The position numbers and the translations under genes were made by a program. DNA of 64,000 bases, from assembly GCF_029407905.1 (NCBI RefSeq), contig NC_073646.1, positions 15,828,001-15,892,000 of the forward strand, in the 5' to 3' direction. Positions within the stretch are counted from its first letter, which is position 1; each line of letters begins with the position of its first letter. Source of the DNA: Bubalus kerabau. Lineage: Eukaryota > Chordata > Mammalia > Artiodactyla > Bovidae. The notes beneath the pieces were generated by a model. That model was not told the DNA's origin. It ran no database searches and saw only the letters and a program-made list of their open reading frames with translations. Shown here piece after piece: positions 31,783 through 42,835 of the stretch.

Positions 31783-32264
31783 CTACCATGAGGCTACCTT
31801 GATTATTAACAACTGGTTGTTTTCAATTTGGGACTATTATGAATTAAACTTCTCTGCACATAATTGTACATGTCTTTGGTGGACCCAAGCACTCATTTCT
31901 TTTGGGGATACTACCAGGAGTAGGATTGCTGTGTCATAGTGTTTATATTTGGTTTTAGTAAATACTGCCAAACAATTTCAATGTATCAATGTACTCTCTT
32001 ATTGTGTACACTTAAAAAGTTGATGTCTGTGAAATTCTACTAATGACCTCATGATTTTTTTTTTAATTTCTTCTCCTCCCTCTCCTTATAGTTGTAAGGT
32101 TTATCTCTACTGTTATTTTTACATCCAAAGTATCACTTCCAGTACTCCATGGTGTTGTCTAGTCTACTTTCACTTGTCTGCCTCTCTAATGATGGACACC
32201 CTTTTGACCTCCAACTTCCTGAAACACCAGTTAACATTGCAATGATCATCTTCACATGTGTCCT

Positions 32265-32267
<3 letters not shown>

Positions 32268-32296
<29 letters not shown>

Positions 32297-32502
32297 TCAG
32301 TTGTTCAGTTGTGTCTGACTCTTGGTGACTCCATGCACTGTAGCCCGCCAGGCTCCTCCGTCCATGGGATCCTAGGCAAGAGTACTGGAGTGCGTAGCCA
32401 TTTCCTACTCCAGGGGATCTTTCTGCCCATGGATCAAACCCACATCCCCTGTGTCTCCTGCATTGGCAGGCAGATTCTTTATACTGTGCCACCTGGGAAG
32501 CC
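32268..32502 (-). mobile_element. Bov-tA SINE with a (TG)n run at its 3' tail
   Basis: The TG run (32,268-32,295) sits where the SINE tail would end, followed by 'cagttgttcagttgtgtctg' and the complement of body and head. On the SINE strand the run reads (CA)n. No clear TSD was found. Confidence 0.85.
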
Positions 32503-32794
32503 CTCTTGGGCTTCGTAGGAATTTTTTATAGAACTGCTGGTCTGTGTTGAGTCCGTGAATTTTACTTCGACTAAAAAATAACATTGCTTGGGTCACATCA
32601 GAGTCCAATCCCACCAGCTGTGACAAGGGTTCCTGTATTCTCACATTCTCCCAATATGTGTCCTTTTGAACTGTCAGCGTACTAGGTATGAAGTATCATA
32701 TTAATATTTTAATTTCTATTTCTCTGAATACAAATTTCTTTTAGAATTTCCTTTTATATGTTTAATGTTTATGTGGACAAAGTGGGTTCTCTTG

Positions 32795-33226
32795 AAGCAG
32801 GGTTTCTCAATCACTACTGACTTTTGGGGAAGGAGAATTTGTTGTAAGGGTTCGAGTGGGTTGTCTGTGCATTGTAGAATGTTTAACACCATCCCAGACC
32901 TCTATCTACGAGATGCCAGTGGCATCCTGTCCCTAACTGTGATCATCTAAAATGTCCCTTGTTGTTGTTTAGTTGCTATGTCTGACTCTTTATGACCCTG
33001 TGGACTATAGCCCACCATAAGGCTCCTCTGTCCATGGGATTTCCCAGGCAAGAATATTGGAGTGGGTTGTGATTTCCTTTTTGAGGGGATCTTCCTGACC
33101 CAGGGATTGAGCCCTCACCTCCTGCCATGGAGGGTGGATTCTTCACCAACGAGCCACCAGGGAAGCTTCCACTGCTCAATGTCCTTTAGGGGGGGCAAAA
33201 CTGCCCTCAGTTGAGAATCAGTGCCA
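32795..33226 (+). mobile_element. hAT-type MITE, opened by a Bov-tA SINE
   Basis: The left part is 'gcagggtttctcaatcacta', 'tgtgcattgtagaatgttta', 'agatgccagtggcatcctg'. The right part is 'ggcaaaactgccctcagttg' and 'agaatcagtgc'. The inverted ends 'gtttctcaatcact' and 'gttgagaatcagtg' are characteristic of old mammalian hAT-Charlie derivatives. The exact family is not assigned. Confidence 0.65.
32961..33177 (-). mobile_element. Bov-tA SINE with 10-bp TSD
   Basis: It is a minus-strand copy. The flanks are aatgtccctt (32,951-32,960) and aatgtccttt (33,178-33,187). The head end reads 'gagccaccagggaagctt'. Confidence 0.9.
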
Positions 33227-33958
33227 TACAAGGACCAGGGTGGAGCAGACACCAATTAAAGATTAAATAGCCAATGGTACAGACTTAGGGATGGTAAAGT
33301 TAGAGGAGGATAGGAATTTTGGTTACGGGAGTAGAAGCGTTATATTTTCAGACCTAACTAGCTCCAGGTGGCACCCAGATCTGGAGTTGCAGCCCGCCAC
33401 ATTTTGCATGTCTTCCCATTACCCACAGATTTTTGTCTTAGAGCTTTTCAGCTTGAGAGTAAGGTAAACCAGGTTTACAGTGACACTCAGGGGGATGACA
33501 GGGGATTGAGAAGGCCAGGTTGGTGGGAGAGACCCAGGGTGGCTAACCAGAGGGAGATTCCGATTGCAGTTGAGGATAAATGAAAAGGCTGTGGCTGGAG
33601 AGGCAGTGGCCTTCCTTGGAGCTGAGAGGGGCCGTGGAGCCTGAAGCTGGGCAGATTGGCGGAGGAGCCAATTGGTAGAGGGCCAGGAAAGTGGCTCTAT
33701 GTGTCTTAAGAGTACTGGAGGCTTGCTTTTGATAGTGTCAGACACACCACTGGTCTTCTTTTCTCTTCCCTGAACTCTCCAAGGCCCCTCCTGCCTCAGC
33801 GCCTCCACGTGTGACATTCCTTCTTCTTCAGATGTTCTTTGTTTCATGCTTCAGGTAGCTGCCGCCTTCTCATCACTTAGGACTTGGTTCAGATATCACT
33901 ACGAACCACCCTGTTGTTTATTACCATCTTCCCAACTCTGAGAACAGCATTGAACAGA
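33227..33958. other. Unassigned non-coding sequence
   Basis: I recognise no gene. A 142-codon minus-strand open frame (33,419-33,847) has no recognisable domain. A weak L2-like trace lies near 33,860-33,950. Confidence 0.4.
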
Positions 33959-34145
33959 TTAAATTTTTACTGTGTTTATCATTTTATAGATGGGAAAAAA
34001 TTTCAAAGAGCTTAACAAACGTTCTTAAGGTCACACAGCTATTAAGTGGAAAATCTGGGATTTGAATTGAGAGTTGTCTCAAGGCCATGGTCTTATCATT
34101 ATACCATACCTGACCTCCATCTGTGAAATGGGATGATAATTCTTC
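33959..34145 (-). repeat. MIR SINE
   Basis: The complement of the MIR core: 'cattttatagatgggaaaaa', 'aaggtcacacagctattaag', 'tctgggatttgaattgaga'. Confidence 0.75.
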
Positions 34146-34600
34146 TTCAAATGAGCAAATATTCATCTAGAAGACTGGCAACAATGCCCTAGATGCTGGG
34201 GTACACTGGGGAAGAAGGCCAGGGCTCTGGTGTCACTGAACCCACCATCTCCTGGTACTGATCGACCTGCAAGAAGACGACTTCTGTAGAGGGTGAAGGG
34301 TGCTGTGATAGGAGATGCACTTGGTGAGCAGGATTTGGCCAGGGTCTGAGAGCAGGGGATGATGGCGAGGACTATTCTAGGAGGAGAGGTGCTGCATGTG
34401 AGAAGAACCTGGTGACCCCGAGGAGCTGAAAGAACAAATTCTAGGTCACTGGTGGGGAGAGGAACTATTGGGGGTGGTCGAAGGTAGGTGTCCAGGAGAT
34501 AAGAATTCTAGGGATAGTGACTTTGAACTTTATCCTAAGGGTGCTAATCTGCATCAGTGACTCAGGTGGATGTTGGTGACATCTGGGCTTAGGGTTTTTC
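34146..34600 (-). repeat. L2 LINE fragment
   Basis: Diverged complement of the L2 3' region: 'agatgctggggtacactggg', 'ggtgctgtgataggagatgc', 'gaactttatcctaagggtgc'. Confidence 0.55.
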
Positions 34601-34717
34601 TAGATAGATCTTATTTGACTTGTTAACCCAGCACAGGCTTTGGAGTCTATTAGCCCAGTGCTCACACTGGGCTAGCCACAGGAGTGGAATTAATTAACTA
34701 GTCACTCAATCAAATAA

Positions 34718-34746
34718 CTAACCAATTAATTAATTAATCAATTAGG
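34718..34746. repeat. (ATTA)n simple repeat
   Basis: A short imperfect AATT/ATTA run at the edge of the following L2 fragment. Confidence 0.7.
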
Positions 34747-35130
34747 TATTGAGTGTGTAATATACCCCAGACACTGTTCCAGGTGATTGAGGAGGCAGCA
34801 TGGAATGAAAAAGCAACTCCCCTGCCTTCCTAAATTGTGAATACTACTTTGGGGAAGAGAGTAAGTGATTAAGTAAAATGTGCAGTATGGCAGGTGGTTC
34901 ACACTATGGTAAAGGATAAAGAGGACAGGGGATAGCACGTGACAGGGAGGAGTGGGCTTACAGAATTAAATAAGATGACAGAGAAGTTCTCACTGAGAAG
35001 CTAACATTTGAGCGTAGTCCAAAGGGAAACTGGGTGGTGAGCAGGTACACATGACCTTGGAGAATTCTTGACATGTCTGAGAAGCACCAGGAGGCCTGGT
35101 GGGCTGCAGTGTTGTGAGTCTTAGGAGATG
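34747..35130 (-). repeat. L2 LINE fragment
   Basis: 'gtattgagtgtgtaatatac', 'cagacactgttccaggtgat' and 'agttctcactgagaagctaa' match the complement of the L2 3' end in order. Confidence 0.7.
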
Positions 35131-35720
35131 AGGTCAGACAGAAAGAGGCTAAGCCCACCATCTCTGCAACTGGAAGGTGAGCATCCTCCAACCCTCTGGA
35201 AATTGTCACAAGGTTTTGAGGCCTTACACTGTCAGCTGGAGCCATGGGTACTGACTGGCTGGTGTTAATTACATGTCTTCAGCTCACGTGCCCAGGCAGG
35301 GTGGCTTAACTTAGATTAAGTCTTTGATTTAATACAAGGTTCATGTCCCATGTGCTTAAGGATATGGCTTGATTTAACTGTTGAATCTATAAATTGACCT
35401 TCTGATTGGGGGTATTCTTTTATCTTTCAATTAAATCTAAAGGTGCTAGCTCTGTTTGCAGAGGGATAGACACCATTGCACTTCAAGAACTTTTTCATCT
35501 GTACCGACAGCCTAGAGGGCATTCAGTTGGCTTGGGCTAGTGTTAGAGGAAGCCCTAACTGTTTTGGGGTGGCCATCTCCCTTGCAATATGCACAGGGGA
35601 ACAAAAGAATCCCAAGCAAGAATTTTCAAAGAGGGAAAGCAGTAACATGGAGTTTAGTGTTCCTGACATGAATATCCATTGGTTTGTTGTTGTTGTTTTG
35701 TTTTAAAAAAGAATCGGAAG
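35131..35720. other. Unassigned non-coding sequence
   Basis: No gene or repeat family was recognised. A (GTT)n patch sits at about 35,683-35,700. Confidence 0.4.
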
Positions 35721-36080
35721 TTGGCCATTCAGTCATTCAAAGGATATTTATGAAACACGTCAGCCACTATCCTGGGTATTGAGGACACAACAGTGAACAA
35801 AGGAGACAAAGATCTTGACTTTATAGGATTTACATTCTAGTGGGCTGGTGGGAAGGGAAAGATAATTAAAAAAAATTTTAAAGGGGATGTACACACACAC
35901 ACATACACACACATACACACATATATAGCTGATTCACTTTGCTGTATAGCAGAAGCTAACACAACACTGTAAAACAACTAAACTCCAATAAATTTTTTTA
36001 AAAATTAAAAAAATGTATATGTTAAGTGGTGGTAAATGCTATGAAAAAAAAAATAAAGCAGGACATCATGGGAGTAGCAG
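35721..36080 (-). repeat. L2 LINE fragment, opened by an L1 3' end
   Basis: 'ccattcagtcattcaaagga', 'cagtgaacaaaggagacaaa' and 'ggatttacattctagtgggc' come before the L1 tail. 'ttaagtggtggtaaatgcta' follows after it. Together they form one L2 piece. Confidence 0.7.
35880..36010 (+). mobile_element. L1 3' end (short, 5'-truncated) with an (AC)n stretch
   Basis: An AC/ATAC-rich run (35,891-35,925) leads into 'gattcactttgctgtatagc', 'ctaacacaacactg' and 'actccaataaa' plus an A-rich end. This matches the ruminant L1 tail, as at 6,386-6,601. No clear TSD was found. Confidence 0.7.
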
Positions 36081-36182
36081 TGTGTGTGTGCTAAGTCGCT
36101 TCAGTCGTGTCCGACTCTGCGACTCTGTGGACTGTAGCTTGCCAGGCTCCTCTGTCCACAGGATTCTCCAGGCAAGAATATT
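36081..36182 (-). mobile_element. BovA SINE fragment with TSD
   Basis: A TG-rich start, 'gtcgcttcagtcgtgtccga', then 'ttctccaggcaagaatat'. It is flanked by ggagtagcag (36,071-36,080) and ggagtagtag (36,183-36,192). The right flank overlaps possible SINE text, so the TSD is less secure than the others. Confidence 0.75.
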
Positions 36183-36192
36183 GGAGTAGTAG

Positions 36193-36560
36193 GGTTCCAG
36201 TTTAAAACTTTTGGTATAAAGAAAATTATTAGGAAAGTTGGTGAAATAGGAATATAGTTTGTGGATCAGATAATAGTATTAAGTCAGCTTAAATTTTCTG
36301 ACTTTATATGGTAGTTATCTAAGAAAATGACTTTGGTTTTAGGAAGTACTCACTGAAGTGTTTAGGGGTAAAGGAATATCATGACCTCAAACCACTCTCA
36401 AATTGTTCAGAAAAAAATACATATATGATACAGCTAGTACGGCAAAATATTGGCTCTTGGGAAACTAGATGAAGGAGTATGTAAGAGTTCTTTATACAAA
36501 TCTTGCAACTTTCCTGTTGGTGTGAAATTATTTCCAAATCTAAAAAATTTTACATAACTA
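36193..36560 (+). repeat. Old L1 3' UTR
   Basis: 'gtggatcagataatagtatt', 'gtgtttaggggtaaaggaat', 'actctcaaattgttcagaaa' and 'tcttgcaactttcctgttgg' are in the order of an old L1 3' UTR. Confidence 0.65.
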
Positions 36561-36576
36561 AGCAATCCAAGTGGTT

Positions 36577-36656
36577 GGGGCCATCATAAATTCCCATGCT
36601 CGTCTACCACTTTGCTGGGGCCATCATAATTTCCCATGCTCATCTGCAACTTTGCT
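36577..36656. repeat. 40-bp tandem duplication
   Basis: Two head-to-tail units start 'ggggccatcataa' and end 'actttgct' (36,577-36,616 and 36,617-36,656). They differ at about four positions. The duplication directly precedes the A-rich (T-complement) end of the CHR SINE. Confidence 0.85.
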
Positions 36657-36660
36657 CCTT

Positions 36661-36912
36661 TAAAAAAAAATGGTTATGCTGGGTGTTTGTTGGGGTGCTC
36701 AGTCTCTTTCCTGGTGGTGCTGGGGGGCCTCTCTCTAGTTGTGGTGCAAGGGCTTCTCTTGTTGTGGCGCACAGGTTCTAGAGCTCCTGGGCTTCAGTAG
36801 TTGTGGTCCATGGGCTTAGTTGTCCAGTGCCATGTGGGATCCTAGTTCCCCTACCAGGGTTCGAACCCATGTCCCCTGCATTGGAAGGTGGATTCTTAAC
36901 CACTGGACCATA
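36661..36912 (-). mobile_element. CHR-type tRNA-Glu SINE
   Basis: CHR body 'ttctcttgttgtggcgcaca' and 'gcttcagtagttgtggtcca'. The complement of the head is 'ggttcgaacccatgtcccct' and 'gattcttaaccactggacca'. Confidence 0.85.
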
Positions 36913-36999
36913 TATATAGGTGTACTAACTTCTGTGAAATCCTCTTTTTTTTCCCCAAACATGCCATTTCAGAATTTCCTGCCTTTATTTCCTCCCCCA

Positions 37000-37505
37000 C
37001 CCCAGAAAACTCCTATTCATTCTTTAAAACCCTCATCTGTGAAAACTTCTTTCTGCCTTCTTCTATGCTCTCCAGAGAGAATACATAACCCTTTCCTCTG
37101 TATCTTGTTTTTCCTGATGTTGTTTTTGTTTTTCTAAGTTGTGTCCAACTCTTTTGCGACCCCATGGACTGTAGCCCGTCAGGCTCCTCTGTCCGTGGGA
37201 TTCCCCAGGCAAGAATACTGGAGTGGGTTTCCATTTCCTTCTCCAGGGGATCTTCTTGACCCAGGGATCAAACCCGTGTCTCCTGCTTGTTAGGCAGATT
37301 CTTTACCACTGAGCCACCAGGGAAGCCCCTTTCCTTATATTACTGCATGGGAAATATTATACATTACTCTTTTTTATTTTGGTGTATGTTGTCTGTTCTT
37401 TCCTTCTGACCATGAGTGCCATGGATCTTATAAGACCTGGGTCTCATTCATCTTTCTGTTTGGCCCAGGGTGGAAGCTCAGTAGAACATCACTGAAATGA
37501 ATTAA
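37000..37505 (+). repeat. L2 LINE 3' region, opened by a Bov-tA SINE
   Basis: The left part is 'attctttaaaaccctcatct' and 'cttctttctgccttcttcta'. The right part is 'gaccatgagtgccatggatc' and 'gtggaagctcagtagaacat'. The two parts are split by the SINE at 37,127-37,328. Confidence 0.6.
37127..37328 (-). mobile_element. Bov-tA SINE
   Basis: Complete minus-strand copy: 'ttgtgtccaactcttttgcg' to 'gagccaccagggaagccc'. A ttttcct-like string flanks both sides, but too loosely to call a TSD. Confidence 0.9.
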
Positions 37506-38289
37506 AGGTCTGATTGGAGAACAGGAGCTTGGGGAGGGGATGGCAAAGTGAAAGATGGGATTCTGAAGGACCAGCCTGGCAGTTGGCTCTGTCAGCAGAA
37601 ATATCTTTTTATGGAGATAATGACACGTCTGCTGTCAAGGCAACATCCGCAGAGGTTTGCATCCCAGAGGTGGCTGACAGTGATTGGATGCAGGGCAAGG
37701 GCAGGAAGCTGATGGGGGTGAGATAATAGATAAAATTATAACTTATGTTGGTTTAAAAATAAATGATAGTGAGATCCTGGTCAGTTAGCCTTTTCATTAA
37801 ATGATCAAGACTTCTTTTGACCAAGATCCTTGTCAAGTTTTCTCACCATGCTGAACTCAACATCACGGGGGCTCAGGGCTGAACTGCTGCTCAGCGGTCA
37901 TTAGTCCAAACCTCATGGAAGGCTCACACCCCTCGTTACTTTGATGCCCCTGGTTTTAAGCTCAGGAGGCCTGAGACTTGCAATGTTAACCTTCCGAGTG
38001 GAAAGTGGAATATGAAACTGCTAATAGACCTACTTCTGTCTCACTGGGAGCCCTGGGAACAGATATTCTTTGCTGTACGTAACACAATTTTCAGTCAATG
38101 TAGCTATCAATATAGTTCATGTAAAGCTTTTTCCTAAAGCTTGGAGACTCAGGCACAAATTGATTGGGGTGGAGTTAAGTCATGTGGGGTCTGTAGGAAT
38201 CTGCTGATAAGGAGCAAAAGAAAATGTTGTGGAGTGGAATAGCTGGTGAGTAAAAGAAGAGAAGGAGTCCTGGAGACAAATGTTAATAG
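37506..38289. other. Unassigned non-coding sequence
   Basis: No repeat body or coding exon was recognised. Confidence 0.4.
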
Positions 38290-38512
38290 ATCTGGGCTTG
38301 AGTCACAGCCCAGTCACTCACCAGTTATGAGACCTCAAGGAAGTCATTTGGTCCTTTCTGAGCCTCAGTGTCCACATCTGTGAAATGGGGGTAGTCATCA
38401 TACCTACCCCCAAGGTCTTTGTGAGGATTAAGTGAGTTAGTGCATGTAAAGTGCTTAGTGTAGTGTCTGACACATAGTAAGTACTCAATACATTTAGTTA
38501 ATAATAATATAA
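38290..38512 (+). repeat. MIR SINE, long and well preserved
   Basis: 'cagtcactcaccagttatga', 'gcctcagtgtccacatctgt', 'tgtgaggattaagtgagtta', 'catgtaaagtgcttagtg' and 'cacatagtaagtactcaata' give almost the full MIR order. Confidence 0.85.
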
Positions 38513-38539
38513 TGAAAAATGAAAGGAATATATTTCATT

Positions 38540-38825
38540 TTCTCACATGCCTCTTCTATTCTGTGAGCACTTCAGGGCAGGGGCTAGTCTGATTTATCAG
38601 TGAGAACCTGTACCCTGTACAAGGGCTGATGTGGAGAAGGTGCTTGGTGAATACATTTCTTGAACTGAGTTAGACTCACCATCCTCGTAGCCCAGATTTT
38701 GTCTACAGGTAGGGTGCTGAGTCTGTTTGGTTCACCCTGTATTCTGAGCACCCAGCATGGCAGCTGGCACATAGTAGGCACTTAAATACTTGTTGACTGG
38801 TAGAGGAATGAATGAAAGGGCAGTA
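38540..38825 (+). repeat. L2 LINE 3' end
   Basis: 'gagcacttcagggcaggggc' and, after a diverged stretch, 'agctggcacatagtaggcac' and 'gaggaatgaatgaa'. Possibly two overlapping L2 ends. Confidence 0.65.
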
Positions 38826-39289
38826 AACATGGTTTCTGGATGTGTCTTCAGAAATACTACACATGTGCTCCAGAGACCAGGCAAGGCTGCTGGCCACTCT
38901 GGTGGATATCTCAGCACTTTTGTATAAATATGGAACATTGTATTAAACATGATTTTCTTATATGCACACAATAAATATTGTGGAAGATTATGTACCAAAC
39001 TGTCACCAAGGGTTTTCCAGGAGGTAGGGGCTCTCACTTTTTACTGCACATTTTTCTATTGCTTGATAAGTTTGAGAATAAGTTACATTACTTTGGTAGC
39101 TAAAACATCAATAAGATAAAGAAATAAAATATTGAATTGCACAGATAACTGAAGAAGGAGAGGTTGAAGATGAGGAATAAGAAAACTGAAAAAAATGAGT
39201 GAGTTTTTTTTTTTGAAAGAAAGATGTCAGGGACACTTCGCCAAGCATTTTGTGGCTCCCAAACCACAGACGTTAACTTACTGCCCTGA
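38826..39289. other. Unassigned, with L1-like 3' UTR traces
   Basis: Around 38,930-39,080, A/T-rich text with 'acacaataaatattgtggaa' and 'actgcacatttttctattgc' resembles old L1 3' UTRs, but the match is weak. Confidence 0.35.
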
Positions 39290-39825
39290 AGGGTATACTG
39301 TCCTTTCTCGGTACATTTTTTAATGTCTAGGCCCTATGGAAAAGGAGTGAACCGGGCACATTTTTACATGGTGTTGAATCCACCTGCCCCAGATGGTGCT
39401 GAATCCACCCTGGGCTCCAGGGTTTGTTGTGTGTCCTAGGCTGGCCAATCAGAATGTCGTTTTCTCTTGACTCCAGTGATTGGTTCAGAGATGAGCATGT
39501 GACCCAACTAGTGGAATTAGAGGCAGTTGCATCTATCAGGGGAACAGGCAGAGGCTCTTTTCTTCTAGAACTGCCAGTAATAACAGAGAAGTGAGCCTAG
39601 GCTTTCAGGAGCCACTACTTGGGTCTGATTTTGAAGCCTCACAGTGGACAGCTGTGCCGAGAGAAAAAGGAAGGCTTTCTGCAGGTGAGCCCCAGAAGCA
39701 GGCTATTCCGGAATAAATCCTTCCTCTGAGCTTTTCAATTCTGTAAGCCAATAATCCCCTCTTTTGTTTAATCCAGTTTGAGTTGGATTTCCTGTCAATT
39801 ACATAAAAAAGTCCTAACCAATACA
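39290..39825 (+). repeat. Ancient mammalian interspersed repeat, family unassigned
   Basis: 'ggctggccaatcagaatg', 'ggttcagagatgagcatgtg', 'ttttcaattctgtaagccaa' and 'gagttggatttcctgtcaat', ending in 'gtcctaaccaatac', match an abundant old repeat that I know by pattern. Confidence 0.55.
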
Positions 39826-41000
39826 CTTAAAAAAAAACAACAACCCAGAAAACAACCTCTGAATGATGCTTTAAAACTCAGTTTTGAATGGCCCTTGTTT
39901 TTGTTTTTTGTTTGTTTTTTGGCACATTATTCTAAGGTTTATGCCTTTCTACCCATTTCCTTGACATTTCTGCCATTTTTTGTTATTTGTTTTTCGTTCA
40001 TAAATCCTTTCCTATATGTATTATAAGGTTCTAAAAACCTAATCAAATCCCTAGCCTGGACTCATGATTTTCTTTTACTAAATTTTTCTTTAATGGTAAA
40101 AGTATTCCATTTACCACACATCTAAATTTAGAAATACAGAAAAATAGGAGAAAAAAAAAAATCAAGTGGTCTACGACACAAACATAACCAGCTAATATTT
40201 CCCCAAACTTCTTTCCCAGTTTTTCTTATCCTTGCATAAATTATTGGATTACACTCTATTAACAGTTTGGTATATTGCTCACATTGCTTTTGCAGAGTTA
40301 ATAAATGCATATGATGTAGAATTTCAAAAACACCACACATCCTTCTGGAACTTGCATTTTTCACTTCATGGTTAATCTTGGAAAGGGCTCTGTATCAGTG
40401 CAAAGAGAGATGTCTCATTGTTCAATTATGTGGATGTGCCAGAGATAATTTAAGCAAACCCTGACTTTCAGGCATTTTTGTTTCCTGCTTTTGTCCCATA
40501 AGAAACCACTGCTGCACATTTTTGTGCATATAAGCCTTAGTGATACGTTCAGGAAGCCAGTGGAAGCACTGAATGTAAAGAAAGAACATGGTGGAATGGT
40601 AGGAATGCTTTTTAAGGCCACTGGCGCCACTGTGAAATTACCCTTGCAGAAGGCTACTGCATTTGCTACTCTATCCAGTTGCAATGAAAGGGCTATGTGT
40701 ATATATTTTTATGTTTGTTTGGCGCTTAGATCCGTGCTGGCACATAGTAAGAGTTTAATATGTTTTAGATATGATTGCGGCTGCTACTAGTTTTTCCCTT
40801 TTACTTTTGTCACTCTTCTAACTTATCTGTATCATTTGAGAATATACTGTCAGTATTTTGGTTGTGCAAACCTCTTTCTCAAATCTGCGAACTGTGATCT
40901 TGCAAACATAATCTTTTCTCTCAACTTTAGGAAACATTTCCCATCTCAGTAACTACTGTGGGCCATAATTCTAAAAAGACAAAGAAACAATAATGCCTCC
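39826..41000. other. Unassigned AT-rich sequence
   Basis: Old L1 3' UTR-like traces occur at 40,080-40,380. No exon was recognised. Short overlapping open frames on both strands around 40,415-40,790 have no motif. Confidence 0.35.
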
Positions 41001-41145
41001 CGTGAATAGGTTAAAATCTAAAATATGACTCTCTGCCAGATTTCTTGCTGCTTCCCATATTTAGGGCTCAGTCAAAATCTAGTACAGAGACTGGCACATA
41101 GCATTTACTTCATTTTAGAATGAATGAATTGTTGATTGTTTGGCT
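41001..41145 (+). repeat. L2 LINE 3' end
   Basis: 'cttcccatatttagggctca', 'gagactggcacatagcattt', 'gaatgaatgaattg'. Confidence 0.6.
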
Positions 41146-41252
41146 CTTGGGTTAACGTCTCTAGTAGTCAACTGTAAGCTCAATGAAGAATGTGGCCATC
41201 TTTTCTTCTGATTGCTTTCTTACCAAAACATGGAATGGATATATGTTAAATG

Positions 41253-41462
41253 GTGGCGCTAGTGGTAAAGATCCCGCCTGCCGATTCAGGAGACGTAAGA
41301 GATGCTGGTTCAGTCTCTGAGTTGGGAAGATTTCCTGGAGGAGGGCATGGCAACCCACTCCACTATTCTTGCCTGGAGAATCCCATGGACAGAGGAGCCT
41401 GGTGGGCTGCAGTCCATAGGGTCGCAAAGAGTCAGACACAATTGAAGTGGCTTAGCACACAT
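41253..41462 (+). mobile_element. Bov-tA SINE
   Basis: Head 'ggtggcgctagtggtaaaga' with the 'acgtaagagatgctggttca' variant, then the full A body and 'agtggcttagcaca' end. Confidence 0.9.
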
Positions 41463-41599
41463 GTATGCTAGAATTTCTAGTCCAGTGACTGTAAGTGGTC
41501 CCTGGGAAGTTGTTAACAGCTTTTAAAAGAGTCACTGGTATGATCCACTGGTATGATGCTGGAAAGGTAGCCGAGTTTTGGAGTGTCTTAATTACGTGT

Positions 41600-41757
41600 G
41601 CGTGCTTAGTTGCTCAGTCATATCCGACTCTTTGTGACTCTGTAGACACTGGCCCGCCAGGCCCCTCTATCCATGGGCCTCTCCAGGCAAGAATACTGGA
41701 ATGAGTTGGGTGCCCTCCTCCAGAGGATCTTCCCAACCCAGGGACTGAACCCTAGAT
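41600..41757 (-). mobile_element. Bov-tA SINE, head missing
   Basis: 'gcttagttgctcagtcatat' through 'gatcttcccaacccagggac'. The tRNA-head complement is cut short at 'gaaccctagat'. Confidence 0.85.
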
Positions 41758-42280
41758 ATGGATCGAAAGTCTGTCTGTACTTGGAAAATCTCCCTTGGTC
41801 ATTCTGATGTCACCATCCTTATAGAAGATCATGGACCAGTGCTCGGGGGACCACTGGCATTTCCTATCCCTGTAGCCCATTGTCATTTTTTATTTCTGAA
41901 GTGGTCTCTTGGCTGCTGTGTGGGTGATTTTATCTGTGAGTACACACTATTTCATGCTGAGAAGCCACCCTGGCTCTCCAGCAGCTCCCCGTGGCTTTAA
42001 TCCTATTAATAAACCTGTCCCCTGGCCTCTGAGGATGTGCCCTTTATATCTCACCCATTAAGCCTGCGGCAAACAGCTTTTCCCAGCATTCTACCACAAT
42101 TCAGTTTTATTACAAAGTTCTGCTCTCTTTTGGAGAAATAGACTTGATGCTCATGATTTCGATCACCAGGCTCTTGCTGGCCAAATGGCTCATCTAGTGT
42201 TTTTATGGGGCCCTCGTGATTCTACCAGATTGTGGAAGTAGCAGGCCAGGAAGGAATTACCAGTGGGCCACCTTTTAGAG
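41758..42280. other. Unassigned non-coding sequence
   Basis: No gene or repeat was recognised. Confidence 0.4.
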
Positions 42281-42640
42281 CTTCCCAGGTGGCACAGTGG
42301 CAAAGAATCTGTGTGCCAATGCAAGAGACACAAGAGATGTGGGTTTGATCCCTGGGTTGGGAAGATACCCTGGAGTAGGAAATAGCAACCTGTTCCAGTC
42401 CCCTGGAGGAGGGCATGGCAAACCACTCTGGTATTCTTGCCTGGAGAATTCCCATTGACAGAGGAGCCTGGTGGGCTACAGTCCATGGGGTCTCAAAGAG
42501 TTGGACATGACTGATCAGCTAAGCACAGCACAGCCAGTATTCTTACCTGGAAAACCCCCATTGACAGAGGAACCTGTCAGGCTACCATCCATGGGATCCC
42601 AAAGAGTCAGACACAACTGATTGGCTAAGTTTGCACATAC
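42281..42640 (+). mobile_element. Composite Bov-tA SINE with a second A body
   Basis: tRNA head (42,281-42,360), A body to about 42,525, then a second partial A body starting 'ccagtattcttacctggaaa' and ending 'cacaactgattggctaag'. A short internal repeat of 'ccctggag' segments also sits in the first body (about 42,369-42,410). Longer than a simple Bov-tA. Confidence 0.85.
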
Positions 42641-42644
42641 TCCC

Positions 42645-42835
42645 TTTTATATGCAGGTGCTGTGCTGGGCACAGTGGCAGGAATTTACATCAATAAGTGG
42701 GTACTGTTATTCTACTTTTCAGGTGAGGAAACTGAGATCAGGGAGATGAAGAAAATGACCCAAGGACACAGGTTAGCAAGATGCTGAACATCAGGATTTA
42801 AATCATGGTCTGTAAGATTCTAGGGTCTCAGCTCA
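42645..42835 (-). repeat. MIR SINE
   Basis: Complement order: 'tgttattctacttttcaggt', 'gaggaaactgagatcaggga', 'aggacacaggttagcaagat', 'tcaggatttaaatcatggtc'. Confidence 0.7.

Larger units (their letters stand above)
31191..32770 (-). repeat. Old L1 3' region (second copy), opened by two SINEs
   Basis: The same L1 end type is repeated in the same orientation: 'atggaatcat'-like text, 'ttcattgctgtatagtattc', 'actattatgaattaaact', 'gggatactaccaggagtagg', continuing at 32,590-32,770 with 'ccaatcccaccagctgtg'. It is interrupted at 31,568-31,782 and by the SINE at about 32,296-32,502. Confidence 0.6.

Noticed and set aside
33419..33847. A 142-codon minus-strand open frame
   Set aside because: No motif, no conserved-looking start, and no support from flanking splice sites.
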